From Streptomyces sp. yr375 (GTDB lineage: Bacteria > Actinomycetota > Actinomycetes > Streptomycetales > Streptomycetaceae), in contig NZ_FOFF01000002.1 in assembly GCF_900110755.1 (NCBI RefSeq), forward strand, positions 310,001 to 374,000: a stretch of DNA of 64,000 nucleotides, in the 5' to 3' direction. The notes under the pieces were generated by a model. It ran no database searches. It was not told the origin of the DNA and saw nothing but the letters and a program-made list of their open reading frames with translations. Made by a program: the position numbers and the translations under genes. Below, piece after piece: positions 8,033 to 15,634 of this stretch (positions are counted from its first letter, which is position 1; every line of letters starts with the position of its first letter).

Positions 8033-10151
8033 GGCGTCCGAGGCGTTCCAGGCCGGTGATATCGACGCTCTCGTCGCGGCCCTGGCCGCAGGGCGGGAGA
8101 CGGTGGTCGTCGCGCCGAACGGCACGGTCAACACCGGTGTGGTGACGGGAGATCAGCGCCAGATCGTGTCCACCATGGCGGCGGCCGGCAGCCCTGCCGC
8201 GGGACCGATGCGTCAGGGCCCCGTACGGGCCAAGGACCTGAAGGCGGCACGGCGTCGCTTCGTGCCGCCGCCCGGTTTCGAGGGCGCGCTCGCGGCACTC
8301 GACGCCGGCGTCTCCGTACTCGTCGGCGCACCGGGGACCGGCCGCGAGACACATGCCCTCAATCTGTTGGCGCACGGCAGTGAGGATCCCGTGCTGGTCC
8401 AGGTGGACGGCGCGGTCGACCTCACCCGGTGGGGGCCGCGACCGCAGGGCGTGCACGGCTACCTGGTGATGGAGCCCCCGGATCCGTTCGAACTCCGCCC
8501 CTGGGACCTGTCCCGGCTGGAAGCCCCCTTGGCGGAGGCGGGCGCCCGCCTCCTCATCGTGCTGGCGGACGCCCCCGGCCTGGCCACCGCCCTGGCCGAC
8601 CACCTCGGCACCCCGGTCCTGCGGCACCAGCCACCCGACCCACGGAAGGTCTTCGCCGCCCACCTCGCGGACGTCTGCCCCGACGACGACGTGCGCGCCC
8701 GGTTGCTGCGCTCCCTGGGATCGGGCTTCCTGGACCAGTTGCTGCCCGCCGAACTGCCGCCCCGCCATGCCGCACAGGCGGCGGAAACCGTGGCCCGGCT
8801 GGGCGCCGCTGACGGTGCCTCCCATGACGTCACCTGCGCCGAGGTGCTACACGCCCTGGCCCGGGCAGAGGCCCCGGAACTCATGGCCAGGGCGCAGCAA
8901 GACCCCGCACTCCTCGCCCACCTGCTCTCGCTCAGTGTCTACGGCGGCCTGGACCACGGCGTCGTAGCGGAGCGGGCGGCGGACCTGCTGGGGCTGGGGC
9001 TGGCAGGCTCCGGCCGGGAACGGGAACGGGAACGGGAACGGGAACGGGAGCGGGAACGGGAGCGGGAGCGGGAACCGGCAGCGCTGAGCCTGCGCGGCGC
9101 GCCTCGTCAACGCCCCCGGTCCGTAACCCTGCCCGCAACCCTGCGCGCCCTCGGTGCGCACCGCACACCGCAGGCAGGGACGGGGACGGGTGCCCCGGAC
9201 GACGACACGGTGTCGTTCTTCTGGCCGGCCGTGGGCGATGCCGTGTGGGACGTCGTATGCCGTGAACACACCGACCTGCTGCCCTTGTTGCACGTGTGGC
9301 TCGCCGGGACCGGAGACGAACCGGACCAGATCGAACGGGCCGGGCGGGCGGTCGCCGCCCTGGCCGTGGGAACCGGTGGCAGGACCCTGGACCTCCTGCG
9401 CCACCTGCCGCTGACCGCGTGGCCGCCGGCCGTCGAGGTGGCCGCCCGCTGCCTGGGCACGGCTGCCCGGGATCCGGCCACGGCGGCCAGGGCGGCGGAG
9501 CTGCTCGACGAGTGGAGCGTCGCGCCCGAGGCGGCCCTGCGCAAGGCGGTGGCGCACGCCTGCCGCGCGGACTACGGCGAGTCCACGGTCGGCCGGGCCC
9601 TGGAGCTGATGTTCCGGATCATGGCGACCCTTGGCCACCACCAGGACGACGCGGACGACGTGACGGTCGCCGCCACCGTCGCGGTGGTGCTGCTCCAGCG
9701 GTTCGCGGCGGGCGACGCCCCGGCCAGGGGAACCATCCTGGGCGAGCTGCGGGACTGGGCCGAGTTCGACGGCGTACCAGGCCTGGTCGCGGCCCTCACC
9801 TTTCCCGACATGGCGGGGACGGACCTCGCCTGGTGCGGCAGCCAGGTGCTCGCCGGTGCCGAGACCGCCTCGCGCATGGTCGAGCTGACCGGCCACGCGC
9901 TGAACGAGTCGGCCGCCTACCCGTCCATGCGCGACGTCCTCCTCGACTGGTGTTGCGGGGCGGACGGCACGCAGCAGCCGGATTTGGCCCTGACGCAACT
10001 CCTCGCAGGCCTGGCAGAAGCCCGGCACCCCGGCTTCCTCCGCTGGCTCCTGGCCGTCGACCGCGGCCCGGACGCCATGCCCGGCAAGGAACTGGCAGTG
10101 CGGCTCCTGACCGCATGGCGCGGCAAGCCCCCACCCCCGAACACGAACTGA
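8022..10151 (+). CDS. P-loop-like protein 2, degenerate Walker A, with N-terminal Asn/Gly motif
   Basis: A 709-residue paralogue of the protein at 4601-6799. Residues 33-45 read NGTVNTGVVTGDQ, a diverged copy of the shared motif. The P-loop-like segment GAPGTGRET is at 102-110, again with arginine in place of lysine and a changed threonine. The strand ARLLIVLADAPG is in Walker B position. The middle contains a pure Arg-Glu tract of ten units at residues 332-351, which is absent from the paralogue. The C-terminal half is helical and HEAT-like. GTG 8022, preceded by GGAG, is preferred over a TTG at 8016. It overlaps the 58-residue peptide gene. The conserved loss of the same residue in both paralogues suggests a non-hydrolysing nucleotide switch or scaffold. 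Confidence 0.72.
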   Translation: MKSEASEAFQAGDIDALVAALAAGRETVVVAPNGTVNTGVVTGDQRQIVSTMAAAGSPAAGPMRQGPVRAKDLKAARRRFVPPPGFEGALAALDAGVSVLVGAPGTGRETHALNLLAHGSEDPVLVQVDGAVDLTRWGPRPQGVHGYLVMEPPDPFELRPWDLSRLEAPLAEAGARLLIVLADAPGLATALADHLGTPVLRHQPPDPRKVFAAHLADVCPDDDVRARLLRSLGSGFLDQLLPAELPPRHAAQAAETVARLGAADGASHDVTCAEVLHALARAEAPELMARAQQDPALLAHLLSLSVYGGLDHGVVAERAADLLGLGLAGSGREREREREREREREREREREPAALSLRGAPRQRPRSVTLPATLRALGAHRTPQAGTGTGAPDDDTVSFFWPAVGDAVWDVVCREHTDLLPLLHVWLAGTGDEPDQIERAGRAVAALAVGTGGRTLDLLRHLPLTAWPPAVEVAARCLGTAARDPATAARAAELLDEWSVAPEAALRKAVAHACRADYGESTVGRALELMFRIMATLGHHQDDADDVTVAATVAVVLLQRFAAGDAPARGTILGELRDWAEFDGVPGLVAALTFPDMAGTDLAWCGSQVLAGAETASRMVELTGHALNESAAYPSMRDVLLDWCCGADGTQQPDLALTQLLAGLAEARHPGFLRWLLAVDRGPDAMPGKELAVRLLTAWRGKPPPPNTN
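9015..9074 (+). repeat. Ten tandem 6-bp units coding for (Arg-Glu)10
   Basis: Unit CGGGAA or CGGGAG, ten copies in frame inside P-loop-like protein 2. Copy-number change would lengthen or shorten a charged helix without breaking the frame. Confidence 0.9.
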
Positions 10152-10189
10152 CGGACTCACGGACTGACGGACTGTCGGACTGTCGGACC
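10150..10189 (+). repeat. Five tandem 8-bp units after P-loop-like protein 2
   Basis: Units GACGGACT, CACGGACT, GACGGACT, GTCGGACT and GTCGGACC fill most of the gap between the stop at 10151 and the ribosome binding site AGGAGG of the next gene. Confidence 0.8.
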
Positions 10190-10208
10190 GATCGATCAGG
10201 AGGAACCG

Positions 10209-10922
10209 ATGCCACTTCCCCCTCACCCCGGACTCTTCACCGCCGTGGAGCGTCAATGCGCGGGCCGAAACCCGACACCCGAGCTACGACTCGTCGACGG
10301 ATCAGCCGGATCAGCCGGATCAGCCGGATCGGACGACGTTCCCATCACGCTGGAGCAGGCCCGCCAGATGCTGTACGACCGCTCCGCCGCCCCGGCCGCG
10401 CGCACCGCCCTCTGGCACCAGATCGCGGAACGGGGCCGCCTCGGCGCCGACGGGTCCGACTGGCCGTCGGCAGTCGTGTGGTTGGGGCTGCCCGGGCTCC
10501 GCCGTACCGCGTTCAGGATCACCAACTACTGCCGGGCGGAACGCGTGGACGTCGAGGCCGAACTCGTCACGTGCTACCTCGAAGCGCTGGCGGAGGTCGA
10601 GGCCGACACCGCCGACCCCGGCGGCCAGGTGCTGCGTACGGCCTGTTCACGGGCCTGGACCGTATGGCGCAAAACCCGCCCCGAGCATGCCGTGGAGGAC
10701 GTGGAAGGCGTGGGAGGCGTCGCCGCCCCCGTGCCCGGACCGTCGGCCGGGCTCTCGGCCGGTCTGCGGATCACCGTCCCCGCGCACCGCGTCGAAGGCG
10801 TACGGATCGGCGCGCTGGCCCAGGCCTGGGGCCTGGCCGACACGGCCACCGACGGCCGGCACCAGCGCCGGGGCCGCCAGGTGGGCGCGATCTCCCTGCG
10901 CCGGACCGGGAGGAACGGATGA
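10209..10922 (+). CDS. Hypothetical protein of the conflict-type island
   Basis: The 237-residue protein has a strong ribosome binding site (AGGAGG) 6 bp before ATG 10209. A short Ser-Ala-Gly repeat near residue 32 comes from a 9-bp DNA repeat. The central helical part (WLGLPGLRRTAFRITNY, then DVEAELVTCYLEALAEVEA) has a faint likeness to sigma-factor region 2. The C-terminus is basic. I do not recognise the family. The stop overlaps the next gene (ATGA), a small helix-turn-helix protein, so the two products are probably made together. It could be a regulator of the island or a partner of the P-loop-like proteins; nothing in the sequence decides this. Confidence 0.65.
   Translation: MPLPPHPGLFTAVERQCAGRNPTPELRLVDGSAGSAGSAGSDDVPITLEQARQMLYDRSAAPAARTALWHQIAERGRLGADGSDWPSAVVWLGLPGLRRTAFRITNYCRAERVDVEAELVTCYLEALAEVEADTADPGGQVLRTACSRAWTVWRKTRPEHAVEDVEGVGGVAAPVPGPSAGLSAGLRITVPAHRVEGVRIGALAQAWGLADTATDGRHQRRGRQVGAISLRRTGRNG
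10300..10326 (+). repeat. Three tandem 9-bp units in the 10209-10922 gene
   Basis: GATCAGCCG occurs three times in a row, in frame, giving Ser-Ala-Gly repeats. Confidence 0.85.
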
Positions 10923-11191
10923 CCGACCGCGACGAGACAGCGCTCACCTTCCGCGAGATCTTCGACCTGCCGGTCAGCGTGGATCTGCGGACGGCGGCCA
11001 GGGCGTTCGGCATGTGCCGGGGCACCGCCTACCGGCTCGTCGCCCGCGAACTCTTCCCCTGCGAGACGGTCCGGGTCGGCGGACGCCACCGGGTACGCAC
11101 CGTGGACCTGCTGCGCGCGCTGGGCATCGAGGAGCGCCCCGTCTTCGCAGATGAGATCGCCGACGGAGTGGCGCTCACCCTCTTCGACTGA
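10919..11191 (+). CDS. Small helix-turn-helix (MerR/excisionase-like) protein
   Basis: The 90-residue protein starts at ATG 10919, overlapping the previous stop by 4 bp. Residues 21-58 form a winged-helix-like unit: LRTAARAFGMCRGTAYRLV is the helix-turn-helix, followed by the wing VRVGGRHRVRTVDLLRALG. This pattern is shared by excisionases and by small DNA-binding proteins of streptomycete accessory elements. No integrase is present in the window, so a regulatory role is more likely than excision. It lies between the hypothetical protein and the deoxyribosyltransferase-like gene, and may control the island. Confidence 0.75.
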   Translation: MTDRDETALTFREIFDLPVSVDLRTAARAFGMCRGTAYRLVARELFPCETVRVGGRHRVRTVDLLRALGIEERPVFADEIADGVALTLFD

Positions 11192-11268
11192 CCTCGACGC
11201 ACCTCCACCGACAAGACACACCACACCACACCACACCGCACCCACGAACATCTCCGAAGGAGCCTGCC

Positions 11269-12318
11269 ATGCCCACTTGCCTCGCCATCGGCGCGACGAC
11301 CGTCGCCGGGCCGCATCGGTCCCCGGCCCGGTCGACGCTCTTCTACGAGGACGTCATGCGCCCCACCTGTGAACAGCTCGGCCTCACCCTGCTCCGGGCG
11401 GACGAGCTGACGGGCGCCGGTCTGCCCGCGGACCAGTTGCTGCGCCTGGTCGTCGACGTGGACGTCGTCGTCGCCGAACTCGGCGGCTCCGACGAGGAGT
11501 TGACCTTCGGGCTCGGCATGCGCCACGCACTCGGCCGGTGCACCGTCCACGTCACCGAGGGCTCTGCCACCCCGCCGGGGGCGGGCCGGATTCCCCTCGT
11601 CGAGCTGCCGTCCCACCCCGTCGGCGCGGTCACGGCACGGCAGCAGCTCACGGCCCTCCTGAACGACGCCTTCAGCGCGGCGACCCCGGTGACACCCATG
11701 CCCCCCATGGCCGGCATGGCTGCCGTGACTCCGTCCCCCGACCCGGCTGCCGAACCCGACCCGGACGCCCCCGGTCTGTTCGACCTGGTCGTCGAGGCCG
11801 AAGCGCAACTGGAGGCCATGTCGGGTGACATGGCGGACGTGGAGTCCGCCTTGACGGATCTCGGGGCGATGCTGGAGCTCCTCACCGAGGACATGGTGCG
11901 GGTCAGTCATCCCGGTGCCTCGATGAGCATGAAGCTGGCGGTGGTCAACCGTCTGGCCAAAGCCATCGACGGTCCGGCCGGCGACCTCGAAGCCGCGGCC
12001 GAACGCTTCGCCGAGCGCATGCGGGCGGGCGTCATCGCGTTCGGGGCGTTCCTGGAATGGGCGGCGAACACCCCGCGCGGCGAATGGTCGGACGGAGTCG
12101 CGGAGACCCTGGACCACCTGGCCGAGATCTCCGCGGACATCCAGACCGCGGCGGCCGACTTCCAGGAGGTGATGGCACTGGTCAACCTCTTCGGCACGTC
12201 CAGCCGCCAACTGCGCGGACCCGCCCGGCGGATCGGTGCGTCCTTCCAGACCATCTTCCGCAGCGTGGCCGTACTGGGGGAGTGGCACGGCACCGCCGTG
12301 AAACTCAAGCAGACCTGA
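11269..12318 (+). CDS. Nucleoside 2-deoxyribosyltransferase-like protein with long helical C-terminus
   Basis: The 349-residue protein has an N-terminal alpha/beta domain that follows the pattern of nucleoside 2-deoxyribosyltransferase and TIR-like folds. LLRADELTGAG is at 41-51, DVDVVVAELGG at 63-73 and FGLGMRHALG at 80-89. In active deoxyribosyltransferases the last motif is normally YELG with a catalytic glutamate; here it is FGLG, so that glutamate is missing. A Pro/Met/Ala-rich linker (about 135-160) leads to roughly 180 residues of helices. GAAGGAG precedes the ATG. The domain type is common as sensor or NAD-related effector in conflict systems, which fits the neighbours; this is inference. 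The gene ends the island before a strong terminator. Confidence 0.65.
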   Translation: MPTCLAIGATTVAGPHRSPARSTLFYEDVMRPTCEQLGLTLLRADELTGAGLPADQLLRLVVDVDVVVAELGGSDEELTFGLGMRHALGRCTVHVTEGSATPPGAGRIPLVELPSHPVGAVTARQQLTALLNDAFSAATPVTPMPPMAGMAAVTPSPDPAAEPDPDAPGLFDLVVEAEAQLEAMSGDMADVESALTDLGAMLELLTEDMVRVSHPGASMSMKLAVVNRLAKAIDGPAGDLEAAAERFAERMRAGVIAFGAFLEWAANTPRGEWSDGVAETLDHLAEISADIQTAAADFQEVMALVNLFGTSSRQLRGPARRIGASFQTIFRSVAVLGEWHGTAVKLKQT

Positions 12319-12373
12319 CCCACCCGCATCCAGAACACCAGCAACACCAGGTACATCAGCAACACCAGGTACA

Positions 12374-13347
12374 TCAGGAACAGCGCGCCGCCAGGGCCAC
12401 CCGGGGAGACTCCGGGCGGCCCTGGCGGCCCTGGTGGCCGAGCTGTGCGGCGAAGAAGCCGGTCAGCTTCTCCACCACGGGGCCGACGTACTGCTCCTTG
12501 TCGTAGAGGTCGACATGGCTCGCCCCTCGACCCAGTGCAGCTCCTTGGGGCCGACCGCTCGCTGAAACGCCTCGATGCTCATCCACGAAGTCACCGCACG
12601 GGTTCCGACGACCATCAGCAGCGGGCGCCGGCCGATGAGCGGGATGAGGGCGAAGGCGTCGAAGGCGGCCATCCTGTCGATGCCGGTCCAGTCGAAGAAC
12701 GACGCCGAGCGCGGGTGCTGGGCGCGCGGGGTGCGGTAGTACGCGAAACCCTCGCCGCCGTGCTCGCCGCCCAGCGCACGGGCCTCCTCGATCGACTCGG
12801 GGAACAGGGTGAGCGCCTGCGGTGTCTCGCCGCGGGCCGTGGCGGTGCGGGCGCTGGCCGCCGCGTCCAGCATGCCCTGGAACACCGCCGGGTCCTGGGT
12901 GCCCTCGGCCCCGAGGCGGAACTGGCGGGCGATGTCCACCGCGCTCACCGTGGCGACGGCCTTGATCCGGTGGTCGCCGCCCGTGGCGGGCAGGACGTAG
13001 CCGCCGGAGGCACAGATGCCGAGCGCGCCGATCCGGTCGGCGTCCACCCCGGGGCGGGTGGTGAGGTAGGAGACGGCGGCCTTGAGGTCCTCTACGCGGT
13101 GGGCCGGGTCCTCCAGGCCACGCGGGGTGCCCCCGCTCTCGCCCTGGTAGGCGGCGTCGAAGGCGAGGGTGACGAAACCCCGCTCGGCGAGCCGGCTCGC
13201 GTACAGCCCGGCCGTCTGTTCCTTGACCCCGCTGCCCGGGTGGCCGACGACGACCGCCGGACGCGTGCCCGCGCCGGCGGACGGCGGGGTGTACAGATGG
13301 CCGGCGAGGGTGATGCCGGCGCTGTCGAAAGTGACGTCCGTTCGCAT
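12374..13347 (-). pseudogene. Alpha/beta hydrolase (dienelactone-hydrolase-like) with a 3' frameshift
   Basis: From ATG 13347 the frame encodes a cytoplasmic alpha/beta hydrolase. It shows VVVGHPGSGVKEQ, the oxyanion region FDAAYQGESGG and the nucleophile elbow ALGICASGGYV (Cys-Ala-Ser-Gly-Gly context). Near 12527 the frame breaks. The true continuation, GASHVDLYDKEQYV with the catalytic histidine, is read in another frame and ends at 12374. One missing base in the GGGG run explains it. Either the gene is broken or the assembly has an indel. It is divergent from the XRE regulator at 13528, which is the usual arrangement for this regulator type and its target. Family length of about 310-325 residues is met if the frame is restored. 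Confidence 0.75.
12390..12426. terminator. Bidirectional terminator between convergent genes
   Basis: Arms GCCAGGGCCACCCGG and CCGGGCGGCCCTGGC form a 15-bp stem with one mismatch around a 7-nt loop. It lies after the gene ending at 12318 and inside the 3' end of the convergent hydrolase gene. Confidence 0.75.
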
Positions 13348-13527
13348 CGCGAAGAGCTCCGTTGCGCAGTCGGGGCGGAACCCACCGCGAGAGGGGTTCC
13401 GGCCGGGCACCGTGCCACGGCGTGCTCCCACCGTCGCCCCGCTCCCGTACGGGCAAAAGAGCCACCATCCTGCCCGGGAAGAAACCTGCCCCCTCAGCAG
13501 GCACGGGACAGCGCCCACAATGGATGC

Positions 13528-14454
13528 ATGACTCCGCCTTCCGAGCCCGGCGCGCTCGGCGCGTTCCTCAAGGCTCGCCGGGCCCGGCTGACCCCCCGCG
13601 CAGTCGGTCTGCCCGAAACCGACGGCCCTCGCAAAGTCGCGGGGCTGCGCCGCGAGGAGGTCGCCCACCTCGCCGCGATCAGCGTCGACTACTACACCCG
13701 ACTGGAGCAGGGCCGGGTCCAGGCCTCGGCAGCCGTGCTTGCCACCCTCGCCCGTGCGCTGCGCCTCGACGACGACCAGCAGACCTACCTCTACGAGATC
13801 GCGGGCAAGACCGACGCGAGACCGCGTCGCCGACGGGCCGCCCAGCGCGTACGGCCGGCCGCCCGCCGACTCCTCGACCAGCTCACCGAGACCCCCGTCC
13901 TCGTGCTCGGCACCCGCATGGACATCCTGGCCTGGAACCACGCCGCCACCGCGCTCTACACCGACTTCGCCGGCGTCCCCGCCGCCCGCCGCAACTACGT
14001 GCACCTGCTGTTCACCGACCGCGCGTTGCGCGCCCTGCACGTCGAGTGGGAACACGACGCCCGTGACGCGGTCGCCGCCCTCCGCATGGAAGCGGCCAAG
14101 GACCCCGACGACCCTGCCCTCACCCGACTCGTGGGCGAACTCTCCGTACAGGACGCCGACTTCCGCACCTGGTGGGCCGAACACCGCGTCAACTCCGCCG
14201 GCCACGGCACCAAGCGCTACCGGCACTCCGCCGTCGGGGACCTCACCCTCGACTGCGACATCTGGGACAGCCCCGACGGCTCAGGCCAACGCCTCATGGT
14301 CCTCACCGCGGAACCCGGCTCGACATCGCACGACGCGCTGCGCTTCCTCAGCTCCTGGGCACCCGCCGGCCGACCATGGCCCGCTCCGGTACGCGGTGGG
14401 AGTGCAGGAGATACCCGAGATGCAGCCGGTTCCGCGCCCCCAGCCTCCGCATGA
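13528..14454 (+). CDS. XRE-family regulator with MmyB-type ligand domain
   Basis: The 308-residue protein has an N-terminal helix-turn-helix (GLRREEVAHLAAISVDYYTRLEQGR) typical of the streptomycete XRE/MmyB group. A C-terminal PAS-like domain follows (TPVLVLGTRMDILAWN, then WEHDARDAVAALR and a Trp-rich segment DFRTWWAEH). Family members often repress a divergent dehydrogenase or hydrolase gene; here the divergent neighbour is the frameshifted hydrolase. The last 107 bp overlap the end of the convergent LuxR gene. The family usually ends near LRFLSSWAP, so the last 30 residues may be a read-through tail after loss of the native stop. Confidence 0.88.
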   Translation: MTPPSEPGALGAFLKARRARLTPRAVGLPETDGPRKVAGLRREEVAHLAAISVDYYTRLEQGRVQASAAVLATLARALRLDDDQQTYLYEIAGKTDARPRRRRAAQRVRPAARRLLDQLTETPVLVLGTRMDILAWNHAATALYTDFAGVPAARRNYVHLLFTDRALRALHVEWEHDARDAVAALRMEAAKDPDDPALTRLVGELSVQDADFRTWWAEHRVNSAGHGTKRYRHSAVGDLTLDCDIWDSPDGSGQRLMVLTAEPGSTSHDALRFLSSWAPAGRPWPAPVRGGSAGDTRDAAGSAPPASA

Positions 14455-15397
14455 TGTCCGAGATGTGACGCTGGCAGGTCCGCAACGACATCCCCAGCCG
14501 ACGGGCGATGACCTTGTCCTCCAGCCCCTCCGTCAGCAGATGGGCGATCGTCGTCTTGATGTCGTCCAGGGCCTGGTCGACGGTCACCGGGTCGTACCTC
14601 GGCCGGAACGGGACGGCTGTCGTCCACGCCCGCTCGAACACCGTCCGCATGACGTCGACCACGTGCGGATCCCGGACGACCAACGCGCCGCACCGGTCGT
14701 CGCGCAGCGCGGTCACCGCCACCTTGCCGTCGAACAGGAGCAGCTTCATGAACCCGTCGCCCTGGGTGCGGACTTCGGCTCCCCGCTGGCTGACGTGCTG
14801 AACGAACTCCGTGGTCACCGGGCTGAACCGTGCGGTGTGCTGGTAGAGGGTCCGCAGCCGGACGCCCCGGTCCAGTAACTCGTCGGTGCGCGCCAGCGAT
14901 TCCTCGAGCGCCTCGGCGGGTCGCGCTCCGCCGGGCTGCGAAGTGATCACCTCCTCGGTGGCCTCGGCCGCGAGCCGCGTGAGCGTCTGACGGACCGACG
15001 GAAGATCCCGTACGACCTCCAACGGGCTCGTCCTGGCTCCGTGCAGCGTCGCGTTCTCGTAGACCTGCGCGAGTTCGGAGTACACCTCGCGGACGGCGTC
15101 CATCTCACGCTGACGCCGGTTCAGCTCCCTGACGATCGGCCAGACGAGCTGCACCCTGGCGCAGTCGGGCGGGACGGCCCGCAGCGTGCCCTTCTCCCAC
15201 GAGGACGCGCACAGCAGCCTGAGCGCCATCAGCTTGCCGACCGCCCGGTCCAGCGACTCGGCGGACAGCCGGGTCCGCGCCCGCACTTCGTGGGTCGAGA
15301 CGCCGTCGGGGACCTCGGCAAGGAACCGGTAGACGACCCGGGTCTCCTCGTCCAGGACAGGCCATTCCCCCGTGGCATGAAGGCCGGATACCTCCAC
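14348..15397 (-). CDS. TrmB/LuxR-type transcriptional regulator of the biosynthetic cluster
   Basis: The protein is about 349 residues if GTG 15397 is used, which has GGGGG 7 bp upstream; a GTG at 15403 is possible. The N-terminus carries a TrmB-like winged helix (LDEETRVVYRFLAEVPDGVSTHEVRARTRLS). The middle holds a phospholipase-D-like sensing fold with VRLRTLYQHTARFSP. The C-terminus is a LuxR/GerE helix-turn-helix (LLTEGLEDKVIARRLGMSLRTCQRHISDIMRRLGARNR). Such regulators control natural-product clusters in streptomycetes. It is divergent from the SGNH gene, so it probably controls the 15635-22558 set. Two CACAC/GTGTG-type palindromes lie in the shared promoter region. Confidence 0.85.
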   Translation of the reverse strand: MEVSGLHATGEWPVLDEETRVVYRFLAEVPDGVSTHEVRARTRLSAESLDRAVGKLMALRLLCASSWEKGTLRAVPPDCARVQLVWPIVRELNRRQREMDAVREVYSELAQVYENATLHGARTSPLEVVRDLPSVRQTLTRLAAEATEEVITSQPGGARPAEALEESLARTDELLDRGVRLRTLYQHTARFSPVTTEFVQHVSQRGAEVRTQGDGFMKLLLFDGKVAVTALRDDRCGALVVRDPHVVDVMRTVFERAWTTAVPFRPRYDPVTVDQALDDIKTTIAHLLTEGLEDKVIARRLGMSLRTCQRHISDIMRRLGARNRLHLGYLLHSHRVPERAMVGRRVPRS

Positions 15398-15400
15398 GTG

Positions 15401-15414
15401 CACACCCCCGTGTG
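15401..15414. promoter_or_regulatory. CACAC-CCCC-GTGTG palindrome at the luxR start
   Basis: Perfect 5-bp arms around CCCC, overlapping the translation start region of the LuxR-type gene. A related palindrome, ACACCC-C-GGGTGT, lies at 15553-15565, about 80 bp before the SGNH gene. Two similar elements in one divergent promoter suggest sites for the LuxR-type protein; this is inference. Confidence 0.35.
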
Positions 15415-15552
15415 TCTGAGCCGCGCGCCATACCCCCAGAAAGCGGCTCGAATACCCAATCACTCCCACTTTAGACGGAGTTGACGATCCCCGTGCGGTT
15501 CGTACGACTTCCCCTCGCGACCCCCGACGCATCCGCGCCAGACGCAGACACG

Positions 15553-15565
15553 ACACCCCGGGTGT
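15553..15565. promoter_or_regulatory. ACACCC-C-GGGTGT palindrome before the SGNH gene
   Basis: Perfect 6-bp arms with a single central C, followed by another GT repeat. It is similar in core to the palindrome at 15401-15414 on the other side of the divergent promoter. Confidence 0.35.
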
Positions 15566-15634
15566 GTGTACGCGCCCCCTGTCGGCACGCACGCTCAATA
15601 CGGTGCCGTTCCCTGAAGACCCGGAGCTTCCGTC

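Noticed and set aside
9015..9074. Tandem array as a possible CRISPR
   Set aside because: Units are 6 bp with no spacers and lie in frame in a gene; no cas genes are present.
10919..11191. Excisionase of an integrative element
   Set aside because: No integrase, replication gene or attachment-site-like tRNA end is found nearby, so mobility is not supported.
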